A stretch of DNA of 64,000 bases from Lycorma delicatula. Lineage: Eukaryota > Arthropoda > Insecta > Hemiptera > Fulgoridae. The notes below the pieces were generated by a model that was not told the origin of the DNA, ran no database searches, and saw only the letters and a program-made list of their open reading frames with translations. Location: NCBI RefSeq assembly GCF_047948215.1, contig NC_134460.1, forward strand, positions 8,985,501-9,049,500. The letters run 5' to 3'. Each line of letters starts with the position of its first letter. Within the stretch, counting starts at the first letter, position 1. Positions 47,078-58,798 of this stretch are shown here, piece by piece. Position numbers and translations under genes: made by a program.

Positions 47078-47564
47078 CACTCGGCTGCTGTCGGCTGCAC
47101 TCGACTCCGTACGTTTACACAGCTCCTTTCGTATGCACTCGGCTCCTGGCGATTCAGCAGCTCCCTACACACTATATAAGCCCCGGCTCCGCACTAAATT
47201 CCGGCCGTACTGGACGAACCACCGTGATGGTGCGGTGCGGTAGCCGAAAATCGACAAACCAGGCTTAGGGGCCTCCATATCGCATGAGCCATAAACGGAA
47301 TAGTGCGTCAGACGCGTTTCCGGGGTCGCGAGTGAATAGTTTTTTCGCGAGTTATATAGTTTGAAGACTTCAAATACGGTAAGTCGCGCACAAAACAAAA
47401 ACGCGGTCTAAAAAGGAAAAAAAAAAGGAAAAAGAAAATTTTTTTTTTTTTTTTTTTTCTCGCGTGTGTTTTGTTCTGTTTCTCTTGTTTCAGAAACGGG
47501 AGAAACGTGGATGTGGAACGACGCGTCGTGCCGTCTCATCCTGCCAGTCGAAAGGAAAGTAAAA

Positions 47565-47598
<34 letters not shown>

Positions 47599-48065
47599 CT
47601 CGTGTGTGTGTTCTGCTTCTTTTGTTGCAGATGCCAACAGCCACCACAAAAACAAATGGTTTCTTCACTGCGGCCACGCGGTCCCCCCAACCCCTTCTCA
47701 GACACACGCGTGTCTGAAGGTTAATAATTACGTGGAGAGAATAATTACTGTTTACTTCTTTCCAGAAAATCGCCGCCCCAAAACCGCGATCGCGAATAGG
47801 TATCACCATCTGTAAGTTAAACTTACAGTAAGATAAAATAACCCAGCAATTGCGACTCCTCCGGAAAAGGGGACGCATTGCTCCCTCCTTATAGCTAGTG
47901 CCCCGTTGTGGCGTATTCCAGCTAGCCTATTAAGAGTTAGCACCGAAAGAACTTCAGTGGACGGTCTGAAGGGGAATTACGTCGGGAGGACAGGCTTTAT
48001 AAGCCTAGCCTTCCGCGATCGGCCCATGAAATGGGTTCGATAACGCTGGTTTAACAACGGATTGG
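47078..48065 (+). promoter_or_regulatory. CpG-rich promoter-like island with TATA box
   Basis: This is abruptly GC- and CpG-rich against an AT-rich background. Upstream of the TATA box TATATAAG (47173-47180) lie repeated CTCGGCTSC-type motifs (47080, 47093, 47137). Downstream are two related polypyrimidine-plus-CAG segments, ending TCTCTTGTTTCAG (about 47492) and TTCTTTTGTTGCAG (about 47632). Both look like 3' splice sites. The second is followed by ATGCCAACAGCCACC. It could be a host 5' exon region or the 5' part of a retroelement; I recognise no protein. Confidence 0.45.
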
Positions 48066-48739
48066 AATGCAATTAAATCCGTCTTAAATTCACTAAAATA
48101 ATAATAGACAAAACTTGAAAAATTAGATCCGAGAATAAAAAAAAAAATAACCCTTTTAAAAAACAAGCCCGATTAGAATGATCCAGCAGCAAGGGACTCT
48201 GTCCAGGTTCTGCGATAAAGTAGGGAGTAATAGACTCCTGCCAACTTTGCATTCCATTCCATTCCATAAATTCCGGCAGTCTTCTTCCAGAAATCTTCAT
48301 GGACTCAACGTACAAACTTACAAAATATAATATAATATATAATCTTTAACGATGTATCATTTACGGAATCATTAAACGCATTTATATATACTTATACATA
48401 AGCTTGTATTATTCATTCAAATATTAGAAGATCATATCTAATTATGAAGTGATAAATGACTATATTTATTTATTATCTGAACTAGCGGTAAATACATAGA
48501 GTTATTACTCTACCTAAGATATTACACCAAGACGGATATTATATCTACATCAGTAACGTAACCGGAACGATTGTACTATCTATCCGTTTTCATTCTCTGC
48601 TAATTATTAATTTTAAATATTGCTACAATATGCTCTTCCAGCTTTTACCTTCAAAACATTTCTCCAGTAATAAATAATAAACCAAAATTTAAAAAAAAAT
48701 TATTATGTAGGTCATTAACATAATATATTATTACCACAT
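48066..48739. other. AT-rich intergenic DNA
   Basis: Nothing recognised. Confidence 0.4.
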
Positions 48740-48783
48740 ATACGCCTAATTTAATATCGGCAGGTGATAACGGTAGCAACGAT

Positions 48784-49474
48784 GTGAGCGGTCGTATAAT
48801 ACATGGACGCGCTGATACAAGCATCACTGCCACCGCGCAGATGACCGCACAGTACTCTCTTCATAGCGGCGCTGCAGCCCCACCACTCTCAGGCACCAAT
48901 AAAAGAGCATGCACTACGAGAGTGAATTCAATTCATCGTCGACCACCACCTGGAGAAGACCAAGAAGATGATGAAAGAAGCCAGAAGAAGTTCTCTGGCC
49001 GGCTCAACGTGGGACCTAACGGCGGATGCCAACATCCCCGCCGGAGTAGCAGGCCTGGCCAGCCCTCCGAGGGAGTCGCTGGACGCGAACGCTACTTTCC
49101 TGCTCCAGCTTCAGCTCGCCGGGCAATCGTCCTGGCCGGCAAACTCAGCAGCAGGAGCCGGCCCAGCGTGGGATCACTCGGGTAGAACCGCCTCGGCCAC
49201 TCCGGCGAAGGACGACCGAGACCGACCCGACACTGCGGGACTCTGGAGGCTACCACTGCCACGCTGTACCGGGGACCCAACTGCCGCTGAGGGAAAGCCC
49301 GGTCGGACTTCAATGGACGAGCCGCAACTGCCCGACTTCGCCGGAGACCAGCTTCCGTACCCAACATCTCTTCTCAGAGCTAACGCAAAAAATGGCCCAC
49401 CACAAGGTTATGATGTACGAACTGTCGAAGCCATTCGACGACAACAGCCCTTCTCAGAGCTACCATACGGTTAG
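48784..49474 (+). other. GC-rich block with unrecognised overlapping ORFs
   Basis: This is the strongest base-composition shift in the window. Two overlapping frames stay open: 48784-49185 (133 codons) and 48968-49474 (168 codons). The longer frame is rich in Ala, Pro, Gly and Arg, with DEPQLPDFAGDQLPYPTSLL near its end. I see no domain, signal peptide or membrane segment. Long open frames are expected by chance in GC-rich DNA that lacks stops, so coding is uncertain. It may be a retroelement leader or gag-like remnant, or a first exon; it lies 1.1 kb after the TATA-bearing island. Confidence 0.35.
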
Positions 49475-49570
49475 AAATTACAAATAGCTGTCGAAGCCAA
49501 TCGACGACAAAAATGGCCACCATAAGGTTTGTATGTGCCACGTGCCATCGACGCTATTCGGCGACAATAT
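49370..49570 (+). repeat. degenerate tandem repeat, about 60-66 bp, each unit with a hairpin
   Basis: GTCGAAGCCATTCGAC (49424-49439), GTCGAAGCCAATCGAC (49490-49505) and ATCGACGCTATTCGGC (49546-49561) are regularly spaced. Each folds as a short stem around a GCCA-like loop. Between them TTCTCAGAGCTA occurs at 49370 and 49451, and an AAAATGGCC/CCAC...AAGGTT phrase also repeats. It overlaps the end of the GC-rich ORF. Confidence 0.65.
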
Positions 49571-50676
49571 ACAATCATTAATAGGTGAATAATAGCAAGT
49601 GTTTTTAAATAGGATTTTGCCATCTTACATTTTAATTAATTATGTAAGTTATCTTTAATGTCTAACAATACCTACTTGAAACGTGATTAAAAATAAGGAA
49701 TCTTTTTAATGTAATCAGCAGTATCTATAAATATTTATATATGTTTTCCTTATACAGAAATTAACAGTCGTATAAAATCAAAACTGAATGTAATTAACAG
49801 TCGTAAATAAACAAATTTCAAAGTTCAACATCTTTAATGACTTTGCTGATGTTTAAAAATAAAATTTCCTTCATGTTCTACAACGCTCCAAGTAATCGAG
49901 TAATGAAAATTTTGAATTTATCCGCTGTTACGTTAACTATATACCTCCATTTTACCTACTGCTTTTGCAGCTGAAACCTTCTCACCTTAGACTATTAAAC
50001 GCTCTTAAATACACAACACGGTTCTAACGCGCATAAAACATTTATAACACGATTTAATGGAGTTAAATTTCAGTTTCTGACTTGAATAATGTATATTCAT
50101 GCAAAGATTCGAAACAGTAAATAAATCCCTGGTTACTAAAATACGAAAATTTTAACTTAAAAACTTATTAAACAAACCGGTTCACAAAAATTCCGAATAA
50201 TTAAAAATATTTAATTTCGGATTTTGTTTACTTTCATAAATGGAAAGTAATTTAAAATGTTTATGAATATATAAGTGGATCACTTTTTTTTAAATTTTCG
50301 TTTAAAGTCGTAAATAAAATTTTCGTACAATGTAAATTTCCTAACATGGACAATTTTACGATCTTTATATAAAAGAAAAAAAAGATTGTTTTTGATGTAA
50401 AAGGTTATTAATTTTTCTTGATTAAGGAAATTAAATAACACATCGATAGTAACAACCGCGTTGATTATGATGAATGCCGTTGAAAAAAAATTAAGTAGTC
50501 GAAATATATATGAAAATTTGTAAAAGAAGAGTACCAGGCATCATTAATAAATAAAATCGTATTTTGAGTTGTGTTGAAACCGCATGGGAACGTACGTCGC
50601 CCAGAAATGTTAACTTTAGTAGATCGAGCAAACTTTAGATCGATAAAACGTAATATAATTGTGTTTCAATGGCCAT
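49571..50676. other. AT-rich intergenic DNA
   Basis: Nothing recognised. Confidence 0.4.
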
Positions 50677-50704
50677 AGGTTCCGCCGTTCATACGTTCTA
50701 CTAC

Positions 50705-50732
50705 AAATGTAGTAGAAATAACAAAGATGGAC
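50705..50732 (+). repeat. 28-bp exact LINE-A segment away from the main copy
   Basis: Identical to 51409-51436 (the codons around MKCSRNNKDG). The preceding TTCTACTAC forms an inverted repeat with GTAGTAGAA inside this piece, spaced by AAAT. Confidence 0.85.
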
Positions 50733-51128
50733 GTTTTCTGAAGAATTTTACTTTAAGTTTCATGAACTTGGGCTCCGAGTCTTATAAATGAGAATATTGA
50801 TATGCATTACAGGCAGTGCTACCCAGCGTGGAAAATGATAGTCAGTCGAAAAAATATAGCTCGTGTAATTTGAAAATTTCTCGTTATTTTTTTATTAGAT
50901 TTCGTATAAACAGGAGTATATAAACGTCTGTTTAATGATATTTCCTTTTAGCCTCTTTAAGTGTATTTAATAAAATTAATTGGCTTTGAAGTTTTTTTTT
51001 TTTATTACTTTATCTTTCTTATTATTATTTTTAGACAAGTTACTTCAAAACGATGTAATCGTTTTCAGTATCGTGAAGTGTTTAATTTTCATCTAATCCT
51101 ATTAATTGTTTGCGTGTATTTTCTTTTA

Positions 51129-51304
51129 AAGGATCACCTACTTGGCAAAGGAATATGATTATCTTCTTTTTTTTTTAATATCTGATTCAAGATTCATTTT
51201 AAATGTGTAGATTATAAATGTATAAGGATCACCTACTTGGCAAAAATTATCTTTTTTTTTTAATATCTGGTTCAAGATTCATTTTTAATGTGTAGATTAT
51301 TCTC
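51129..51304 (+). repeat. two tandem copies of a roughly 85-95-bp unit
   Basis: AAGGATCACCTACTTGGCAA starts at 51129 and 51225. Each is followed by a T run, AATATCTGRTTCAAGATTCA and TGTGTAGATTAT. The second copy is shorter. It abuts the 5' end of the LINE-A sequence. Confidence 0.85.
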
Positions 51305-51318
51305 TGACCGAGAATAAA

Positions 51319-52020
51319 ATGGATTTAGAAGAAACAATGAACGGCATAGATGAAGTCCTACGCAAGAACTATCACGTGAAAATAAACAAGAAGAAAACAA
51401 AAGTAATGAAATGTAGTAGAAATAACAAAGATGGACCACCAATGGAGGTAGAAGAATTTTGTTATTTGGGAAGTAGAATTACTAAAGATGGACGAAGCAG
51501 GAGCGATATAAAATGCCGAATAGCACAAGCTAAACGAGCCTTCAGTAAGAAATATAATTTGTTTACATCAAAAATGAATTTAAATGTCAGGAAAAGATTT
51601 TTGAAAGTGTATGTTTGGAGTGTCGCTTTATATGGAAGTGAAACTTGGACAATCTGAGTATCTGAGAAGAAAAGATTAGAAGCTTTTGAAATGCGGTGCT
51701 ATAGGAGAATGTTAAAAATCAGATGGGTGGATAAAGTGACAAATGAAGAGGTATTGCGGCAAATAGATGAAGAAAGAAGCATTTGGAAAAATATAGTTAA
51801 AAGAAGAGACAGACTTATAGGCCACATACTAAGGCATCCTGGAATAGTCGCTTTAATATTGGAAGGACAGGTAGAAGGGAAAAATTGTGTAGGCAGGCCA
51901 CGTTTGGAGTATGTAAAACAAATTGTTGGGGATGTAGGATGTAGAGGGTATACTGAAATGAAACGACTAGCACTAGATAGGGAATCTTGGAGAGCTGCAT
52001 CAAACCAGTCAAATGACTGA
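51319..52020 (+). pseudogene. C-terminal ORF of LINE-A copy A6, one nonsense codon
   Basis: It opens with MDLEETMNGIDEVLRKNYHV and NKKKTKVMKCSRNNKDG, then skips to MEVEEFCYLGSRITKDG. SETWTI is followed by TGA, and the frame resumes as MRCYRRMLKIRWVDK, LIGHILRHPGIVAL, to AASNQSND. Apart from the nonsense codon and the small deletion it is close to A3, so a recent copy. Confidence 0.85.
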
Positions 52021-52048
52021 AGACAAAAAAAAAAAAAGGTTCCGCCGT

Positions 52049-52710
52049 ATATAGTATATCAAAATATATATGAATATGTCATAATACCAACCAAAAGACG
52101 TCTTTGAACTCTTAATAATAAAATACAAAGATAATATATAAATTAAATTTCAAATGACTACAATGTAAGACCCAAAGGCAAACAATAAACACTGAAAAGA
52201 AAACAAGATGTTCGCTTCATCCAAGAGCTTAAGACAATAAAACAACAATGAATTGTGTTCATAGAAATACAGCCATCTGTTCTGATCACATGGCTATCAT
52301 TTGTACTAACTGTGCCGATTGTAAAACACAAAAAATGTGTAAATTTTTCAAATAAAATAAAATTGATATCATTAACTTTTTTTTACTCGCTGCTTTTGTT
52401 TCTTATTAAAGTTTATTAATTTATAGAATTTCTGCTTCAAAAAAACGGTTATCTTTAAATATAACTTAATTAAAAATATTAACTGTCTATATTTATATAT
52501 TTTTCTCTATACAGGTATAATTACAATTTTTTAATAAAAAATATTTATTTATGAAATATTTAAAAAAAAAATGAAACATTAAAAACTTTGAAACCTTGTT
52601 TATTATTCCTGACAAGTTCAGCAAATAATCTGTATATTTACTGTTTGTTAATTAGTAGAGGTTAGCGAGCGAAGCAAAAGTTAGGTTACGTTTGGTTAAA
52701 GGATAACCCT
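52049..52710. other. AT-rich intergenic DNA
   Basis: Nothing recognised. Confidence 0.4.
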
Positions 52711-53010
52711 TTCTTCTCTATTTTTACCTGTTTAGCCTCCGGTACCGTTCAGATAATGCTTCAGAGCATGAATGAGGATGATATGTATGAGTGTAAATGA
52801 AATGTAGTCTTGTACAGTCTCAGTTCGACCGTTACTGAGACGAGTGGTAAAATTGAAAACCAACCATCAAAGAACACTAATATCAACGATCTAGTATTCA
52901 AATCCGTGTAAAAATAACTGACTTTACTAGGATTTAAACGCTGGAACTCTCGACTTCCAAATCAGCTGATTTGGGAAGACGCGTTCATAGCTAGGCCAAC
53001 CCGGTAGGTT
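52711..53010 (-). mobile_element. SINE family 1, copy S4
   Basis: Near full length on the minus strand: ACCTACCGGGTTGGCCTAG head, palindrome CCAAATCAGCTGATTTGG (52957-52974), B-box-like GCGTTTAAATCCTAG (decayed), body and tail GGCTAAACAGGTAAAAA. It has more substitutions than S1 in both promoter boxes. No TSD recognised, consistent with age. Confidence 0.8.
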
Positions 53011-54129
53011 AAATCAAGATATCCTTCCAAACATAAACTAACACTCGCTTTGCTCGTTAACTTTGTCTAAGTAACATTAAATAATTGGAAAAATCGCGGT
53101 ATTTTAAGACTAAATAAGTTTGTAATGGAAGTTTTTGACAAAATAGGGGAGAAAACAGGTGGCGTCCAGATAACTTACATTAGCTGGGACGGAAACCGAC
53201 AAGTGTTCTATTTTTCTCTCACTGACGAAAGTTACTGTTGTTATTTATATCAATGATATTAAGATGGTAATCATCTTTTCTGTAGTTTTAATATTCAAAT
53301 TTCACATTTTAAAATTAGATTTTATTAAAAAATTAAATCTTCTAAAGAAGCAGAGATTAACATTAAAGAACGATCTTGGATAATAAACGAAAGGAATCAA
53401 AGGAGAATTTAAATTTATAAATAATTGCATCTAGTTCTAAGAAATAAATTATCTTCTGTACTATGTTTTCATGCTTAAGGGAATAAAATTACATCATGTG
53501 AACAAAAATGAAAAAAAATTAAAAGAAAATTTTATTTTAACAAAAACAAATACATTAAAAAAATTATAATAAAACAATTTTTCAAAGCCAAATACAAAGA
53601 AGCCAATTATTAACAATGAATGCTAGAATGAGATTACTAACCAATAAATACAAAAAGATATTAGAATTTTAAAGATATCTACTTATACACATTAAAATAT
53701 TATAATCTACAAAACTTGAACACTCAGAAGAACTACGGTAAGTAAGTAAATTCGAAATTATTAATCTAGAGGTTTTTAATTTTCAATTTAAAACCAAGTA
53801 AATTAGATGTGTTCAAATTTAAAGTATAGTTTGAGTTTGGCACCAAAAAAAAAAAAAAAAAATAGCCGAACATGTCTTATAGACGGAAAGAAGCTATAAT
53901 CTGCTACAGTTATTCAGTACCCAGCTGTTATTCGTTTACAAGTAGGAGTGAAAAAGAGGTGCATTCAAGCATGGAATAGCGTATTATTATGAAATCTCTT
54001 CTAAAAGAAAATGTGGAACTGTTCAAAATTTTTGAAAATTTAAAAAGACAGTTTGTTGGTTTGATGAGAAAACGTTAACATAAGGATCTATAAATGAAAT
54101 AAATATTTTTAAGACGGTCAAGAACGTGT
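53011..54129. other. AT-rich intergenic DNA
   Basis: Nothing recognised. A17 tract near 53846-53862. Confidence 0.4.
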
Positions 54130-54134
54130 ACAGA

Positions 54135-54870
54135 ATGAACCGTGCTCTCACGGTCCGAAAACATCAACAGAAGAAATGGCTGACAGGATTAACCTCTACT
54201 CACCCTTGTCTGTCGCTACCACGAAAAATGGCCTCCACCGTAGCAGCTACGGCTTTCCACGCAGCCTCCGACTCGAGGAACTCCCCGAACTCCTCGACTA
54301 CTGGGCGCCGTACATCATACCAGCGCCCACACCAGAACACCAGGTGTTCTGGGGAGTCGACGACTGCACAATACCTACATAGGGGGAAGCGCTTTTTCCA
54401 ATCCTATGCAGGTAAGCGCCAAAGCAACCGTGGCCATTCAGAAACCGAGTGAGTTCGTGTGACCGGTTTCTGGAATTCCTCCTTATCCAGGTTTTGATGT
54501 CCGGGATGAGGGATCTCGTTATTCCACCTGTCTGCGACGCCTGCCACCTCTTTTGCTACTGACCGATAAGCCAATCGCGAGCGACACTTGGCATAGCACC
54601 CCGTTGTCTCATCGCCCTCTCCTCAGCCACGAGACTCAGGGGCGGAACCTCGGCGATGACAAACACGGCCTCGCTGGAAACAGTCCTATAGGAACGTGCG
54701 ATCCGCAAAGCCAGCACCCGCTGCAAGCCGTCCAGGAGCTCCCTGACTCGCCTAGTACTAAGAGCCCTCGCCCAAACCGGTACCCAGTACAGGCAGACCG
54801 ACCGTGCCACCGAAGCAAGAATTCTCCTTCTTCCGGTGGTTGTTACTACCGACAAATGTCGGAAAGCTAT
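54135..54870 (-). mobile_element. R1-like LINE, C-terminal part
   Basis: GC-rich for this window. The open part 54556-54855 gives LYWVPVWARAL, LLDGLQRVLALRIARSYRTV, SSEAVFVIAEVPPLSLVAEE, the conserved post-RT region of R1-clade LINEs. Next in shifted frames are HELTRFLNGHGCFGAYLHRI, then a knuckle CRYCAVVDSPEHLVFWC (CCHC type) and FGEFLESEAAWKAVAATVEA. The fragment is 5' truncated inside the RT and has frameshifts. It is a different subfamily from the R1-like piece at 14215-14645. Confidence 0.8.
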
Positions 54871-54906
54871 ATCATAATAAACCCACGAATGTCGGGAGAG
54901 CTATAT
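54856..54906 (+). repeat. two tandem 25-bp-class repeats at the LINE boundary
   Basis: ACAAATGTCGGAAAGCTATA and ACGAATGTCGGGAGAGCTAT, about 35 bp apart, each ending TATATCA. They lie exactly where the R1-like homology begins. Confidence 0.55.
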
Positions 54907-56561
54907 CAGAAATCAATTAACGTAAAGTATGCGCATTTTTAATTCCACAGATATTATCAGATGAACTGTAGGTAACTCACGTATTGTTAGCAAAATGTGA
55001 AGAAAAAGGCAATAAAGTTTTTAAAATCTTGTCAATAATGATGAAACTCAAGTATGCTATTTCACGCCAGGAAAAAAAGAACATCGATACAATGGCAATA
55101 TCTTTCATCTCCGGAACTAAAAAAAGGAAAAATTATTTTTTCTGCGGGAAAAATTAAGGCTTCATCCTTTTACGGTCTTCTACACATCAATTTTCCTAAC
55201 TGAGCAACGCGATATTAACGCCAAGTACCATTAAAATTCATTGAAGGGTTCAGGTAAACACAGCCTTCCAAAATTAGCTGAAAAAATAATCAATACCTTT
55301 GATTTTTACAGGATAATGCGCTTCCTCATGTGGCCACTCAAACAATGGTTAGGAGCCATGAATTAAAGTGTACTATTCAGAAATAACACTCTTGTAATCC
55401 AAACCTCGCACATCTGACTTCAAACGCGTTTGGATTTTTTAAAAAATCTTTAGGGGTCAATGAAGTTGTTCGATAATGGATCTCTCAGCAATCATAGAAT
55501 TTTTTTTCGGAAGTACGAATAATATGGAAATTATCAGACAAATGATACCTGTATATTCAATAGGAGAAAGACTATGTTGAAAAAGAAGTGTGTAATTTAC
55601 TTGTTTTGTGTAGCTTTTTGAATAGGTAATAAATTTTATTTTAAGTTTGAAAGCTTCTAAACAATAAAATATATTCGTTTCAAAAAAAAATATTTTTTAA
55701 CTCACTCTAAATAAAAGTCTTAGTTTTTGTTGCAAAATATTATTATCAATATGTACCTAGGCTACTAAGTGTACCAATATATCTAAGAAACCAATATATA
55801 ATTACGAAAGCCAACAAAATAAAAATTGGCATTAGATAAATTATTCATTTAGACCGGGTGAAAAAAATGGAATAACTGAAGTTTTCTTCTTTGGATTTAA
55901 CCATCTTTTTTATAGTTGGAAATTTAATAGTTTAATTTGTTGATTTGTCAATTGCATGTTTTATTGTTAGTTTGTTGGTTTATCATATTGTCAGCATATA
56001 AGTCAGCTTTTAGCAAAATTGATATAAATTCCAACGAGTAATAACGCTGAGGATGAATTTTATTATAATGTATTAAATTTTTACTGAAATATCAACAAAA
56101 CCTTTGTTTGATCCATAAAATAAAAGAGCATATATAAGGAGGGTCTTTTCTATTATATCTTTATACTGGATGCAAAGTGACGTCAATATACAAAAAAAAA
56201 AAAAAGAGACGGAAGGAATATTTATACATCAAAATACAAATTGTTTAATTTTAATTTGTTAAAATTTTACATAAGTCGGTTACACATAAAAAAAAAAAAA
56301 TTCAGTCGATCTAAATGCATAACGTACTTTATTATAATTTATGCTGTTAGCCTTCTGAAGTGGTAAATTGACACAATCAGTGGCCAGATAAAAAAATGAA
56401 ATGAATTTTATAATGCGATAAAAAATGTTCACCGTATAAGTCATAATTTCATAACAAAAAATAAAATTAAAACTATAGGGGTTGACTATTACACGGAAGC
56501 TAAAAAGAAGTGGTAATTTTTTGGATTAGTTTATTAAAATAATAAAAATAAAATAATATTA
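54907..56561. other. AT-rich intergenic DNA
   Basis: About 1.6 kb with no gene or family recognised. Confidence 0.45.
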
Positions 56562-56635
56562 ACCGATCTCTGCGGCAGAGTAGTATACTCTAGGGCTTTT
56601 ATCCGGAGATCCCGGGTGCGAATTCCGGTCAGGTT
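56562..56635 (+). repeat. tRNA-like SINE head
   Basis: A-box-like GGCAGAGTAGTATACTC and B-box-like GGGTGCGAATTCCGG, followed by TCAGGTTCTTAATCC. The spacing is tRNA-like. No CCA or clear acceptor stem, so it is a SINE head and not a tRNA gene. Confidence 0.45.
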
Positions 56636-56849
56636 CTTAATCCTGTATTAAGAACTTATAATATAGATTTCTTTATACACTACAAATTACCATTTTCACA
56701 TTCCCATATACAAACTTTATTGAAAGTTTCTGTGGTGAAGTAATTCGTCAAAAAAAAGGATTTTATTATAAATAAAAATAAACTGAGTAATATTTGGCAA
56801 TAGATGCTTTTATTATTATTATTATTACTACTACTAATAATAATACTTT

Positions 56850-56905
56850 CATCGTGAAGGTTCTGGGTTCGAATCTCAATCAGGCTTGGAATTTTTCACG
56901 AGCTA
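56850..56905 (+). repeat. SINE family 2, B-box fragment
   Basis: TGGGTTCGAATCTCAATCAG then GCTTGGAATTTTTCACG. The B box GGTTCGAATC is intact. The A box is absent; (TAA)n precedes it. Confidence 0.5.
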
Positions 56906-57234
56906 AAAATTAATCTCTCATAAGCTAGTGTTATAATTGTGGATCAGAATACGAGTATAGTTGATAAATGGAAATAAATTTTCTAATTCTGAATAGTCCG
57001 GTCAATCAAAATGATCACAAAACGTATTTTGAAACAAAATAATTTTACAGTATATAATGTTAATTTTAATCCAAAAGTAGTGGTAATTTTACAATTAATA
57101 ACGTAATTATGTCTGCCTTCAATGCTGTTTTTTCATTTTTATTTTTTTATAAAATCTGTAACTTTAAAAAAAAATCTCTTTATACATTTTGTATACAACA
57201 ATTATAGTTGAAAGATTAAATATACAAAATATTA

Positions 57235-57373
57235 TACAATGTGTTCCGAAAGTCGCTGTGCCGTACGCTATAGAATTATATGGTGCATTCTATTTTTGCG
57301 GCGTTAGGTTGGTTGCCTTGTGAGTTCGTTATAAGAGACACCTGACATCGCACATAAAGCTATAAGAAAAGAA

Positions 57374-57407
<34 letters not shown>

Positions 57408-58208
57408 TATGATCAAGAACTGAAACCTATAGAGCATACTAAGACTAAATTACTGTCAATGTTTAAACCTTTTATTAAACAAAATTACGTAGGTATCCTC
57501 AACATTACGTTGTTTTTACAGATGAAGCGTGGTTTCATCCGGAAGGGTATATTAATTCACAAAATATACTACTGTGGTCGACAACTAACCCACGTGAATT
57601 ACACGAAAAAATTTTAAACGAGCGAAAATTGGAGTCTGGATTGGTGTGAATAGAACGGGCATTGTAGGTCCAATCTTTTTTGGAAAATTGAGTTAACAGT
57701 GATCGATTTTGTGCTGTTTTAAACAAACTTCATTAGCCAGTTAACACATGGAAAATGATCACAGTTGGGACCCAAAAAGATAGCGCCACAACACACACAA
57801 CTAATAGATCAATGACTTTTTTATGAAATGTCTTTAGTGAACGAATCATTTCGAGGGGTTTGTGGCCTGCACGTTCATCCGATCTGACTCGCAAGATTAT
57901 TTCAATGGAGGGCAGCGAAACAAATAGTGTATCGTAATAGATCACCTACAACTGACGAATTAAAAACCGCAATAACGACATGCGTACGAGACATTCCAGT
58001 ACATTAGCTGGTTAAAGTGTTTGAAAATAAGTTGAAACGCGTGCAGTGTTTTATTGATGTTGGAGGTCATTTTCAACACCTTTTATAAATTATTCCAATT
58101 ATATGTTTCTGTAAAATAATGAAATAGAAATAATAAAGTAATAATTAAGAAAGTTTCGTCATTATACTCCACAATTTCAGAGCGCAGCAACTTTTCGAAC
58201 GCACTGTA
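57235..58208 (+). mobile_element. mariner-like element with TIRs and TA duplication
   Basis: The element is 57237-58206 (970 bp), flanked by TA on both sides. The ends are CAATGTGTTCCGAAAGTCGC and, inverted, CAGTGCGTTCGAAAAGTTGC. The decayed transposase gives VVFTDEAWFHPEGYINSQNI (first Asp), ESGLV, NRTGIVGPIFFGK, TQKDSATTHTTN (second Asp, from QQDGATAHT), ERIISRGLWPARSSDLT (third Asp), and C-terminal codons. The N-terminal HTH is missing and replaced by a short stretch with (AAT)n at 57379-57407. It is non-autonomous and a fossil. The same family is at 39012-40937. Confidence 0.85.
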
Positions 58209-58798
58209 TTACCAAATTTAAAAAAAAAAATGCATGATTAAACAGCAGTATCGGTTTTATCGTACAGTTTCAGTCATAAAAGGTCGGTCGGCTCTAAAAA
58301 AAGAACGAGAAAAACGAAGGGAAACTAAGCACATTTCAGTATTCATTCACACTCGTCTATTAGTGCTATGTAGTTAAGTTTATTTAGTTGTTCAATTAGC
58401 AATTTTAGGGATGTTTTCTCTATAACTAATAGTTTAACTTTTCCTCCTAAACTAGTAATAAAACTTAGTGTAATTGTAGGATAAAAGCTAAGTTTTTACC
58501 CTATAATAACCATTTAATCCGTTTTCCTTAAATCAATAAGTTTAAATTAAGAATGCTTTCAGATTATCTCAGTTTTTTATAGATAAACAAAAGTAGGAAA
58601 ATTAGGAGCGGATCACTATTGATCATTTATGTTAACTCTTCATAATGGACCGCCGATAACAATTAGTATACATGCTTCTAGATTTTTTCGGTCAGTTTAG
58701 ACCACTGATTCTCAAACTTCTTCGACCATTGCCCACATTGAGAATCAAATACCATCTGTTAAAAATAACAACGACAATTACTCTTTTAACATGCGCTC
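58209..58798. other. AT-rich intergenic DNA
   Basis: Nothing recognised. Confidence 0.4.

Larger units (their letters stand above)
50677..52048 (+). mobile_element. LINE-A copy A6 locus bounded by a 12-bp direct repeat
   Basis: AGGTTCCGCCGT occurs at 50677-50688 and again right after the poly(A) at 52037-52048, as a TSD would. The LINE-A sequence proper runs 51308-52036. Between the left repeat and 51308 lie a 28-bp exact LINE-A piece (50705-50732), about 400 bp of unrecognised AT-rich DNA, and a tandem duplication (51129-51304). The coding part has a GGA to TGA stop at 51655-51657 and an in-frame deletion (NVKIGGEKI lost). It ends with the family palindrome and A13-17. Confidence 0.75.

Noticed and set aside
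47408..47878. 156-codon minus-strand ORF
   Set aside because: Opens across poly-A/T tracts giving runs of lysine and phenylalanine; no domain; low-complexity artefact.
49370..49570. CRISPR-like array
   Set aside because: Repeats are degenerate, few, and the genome is clearly animal.
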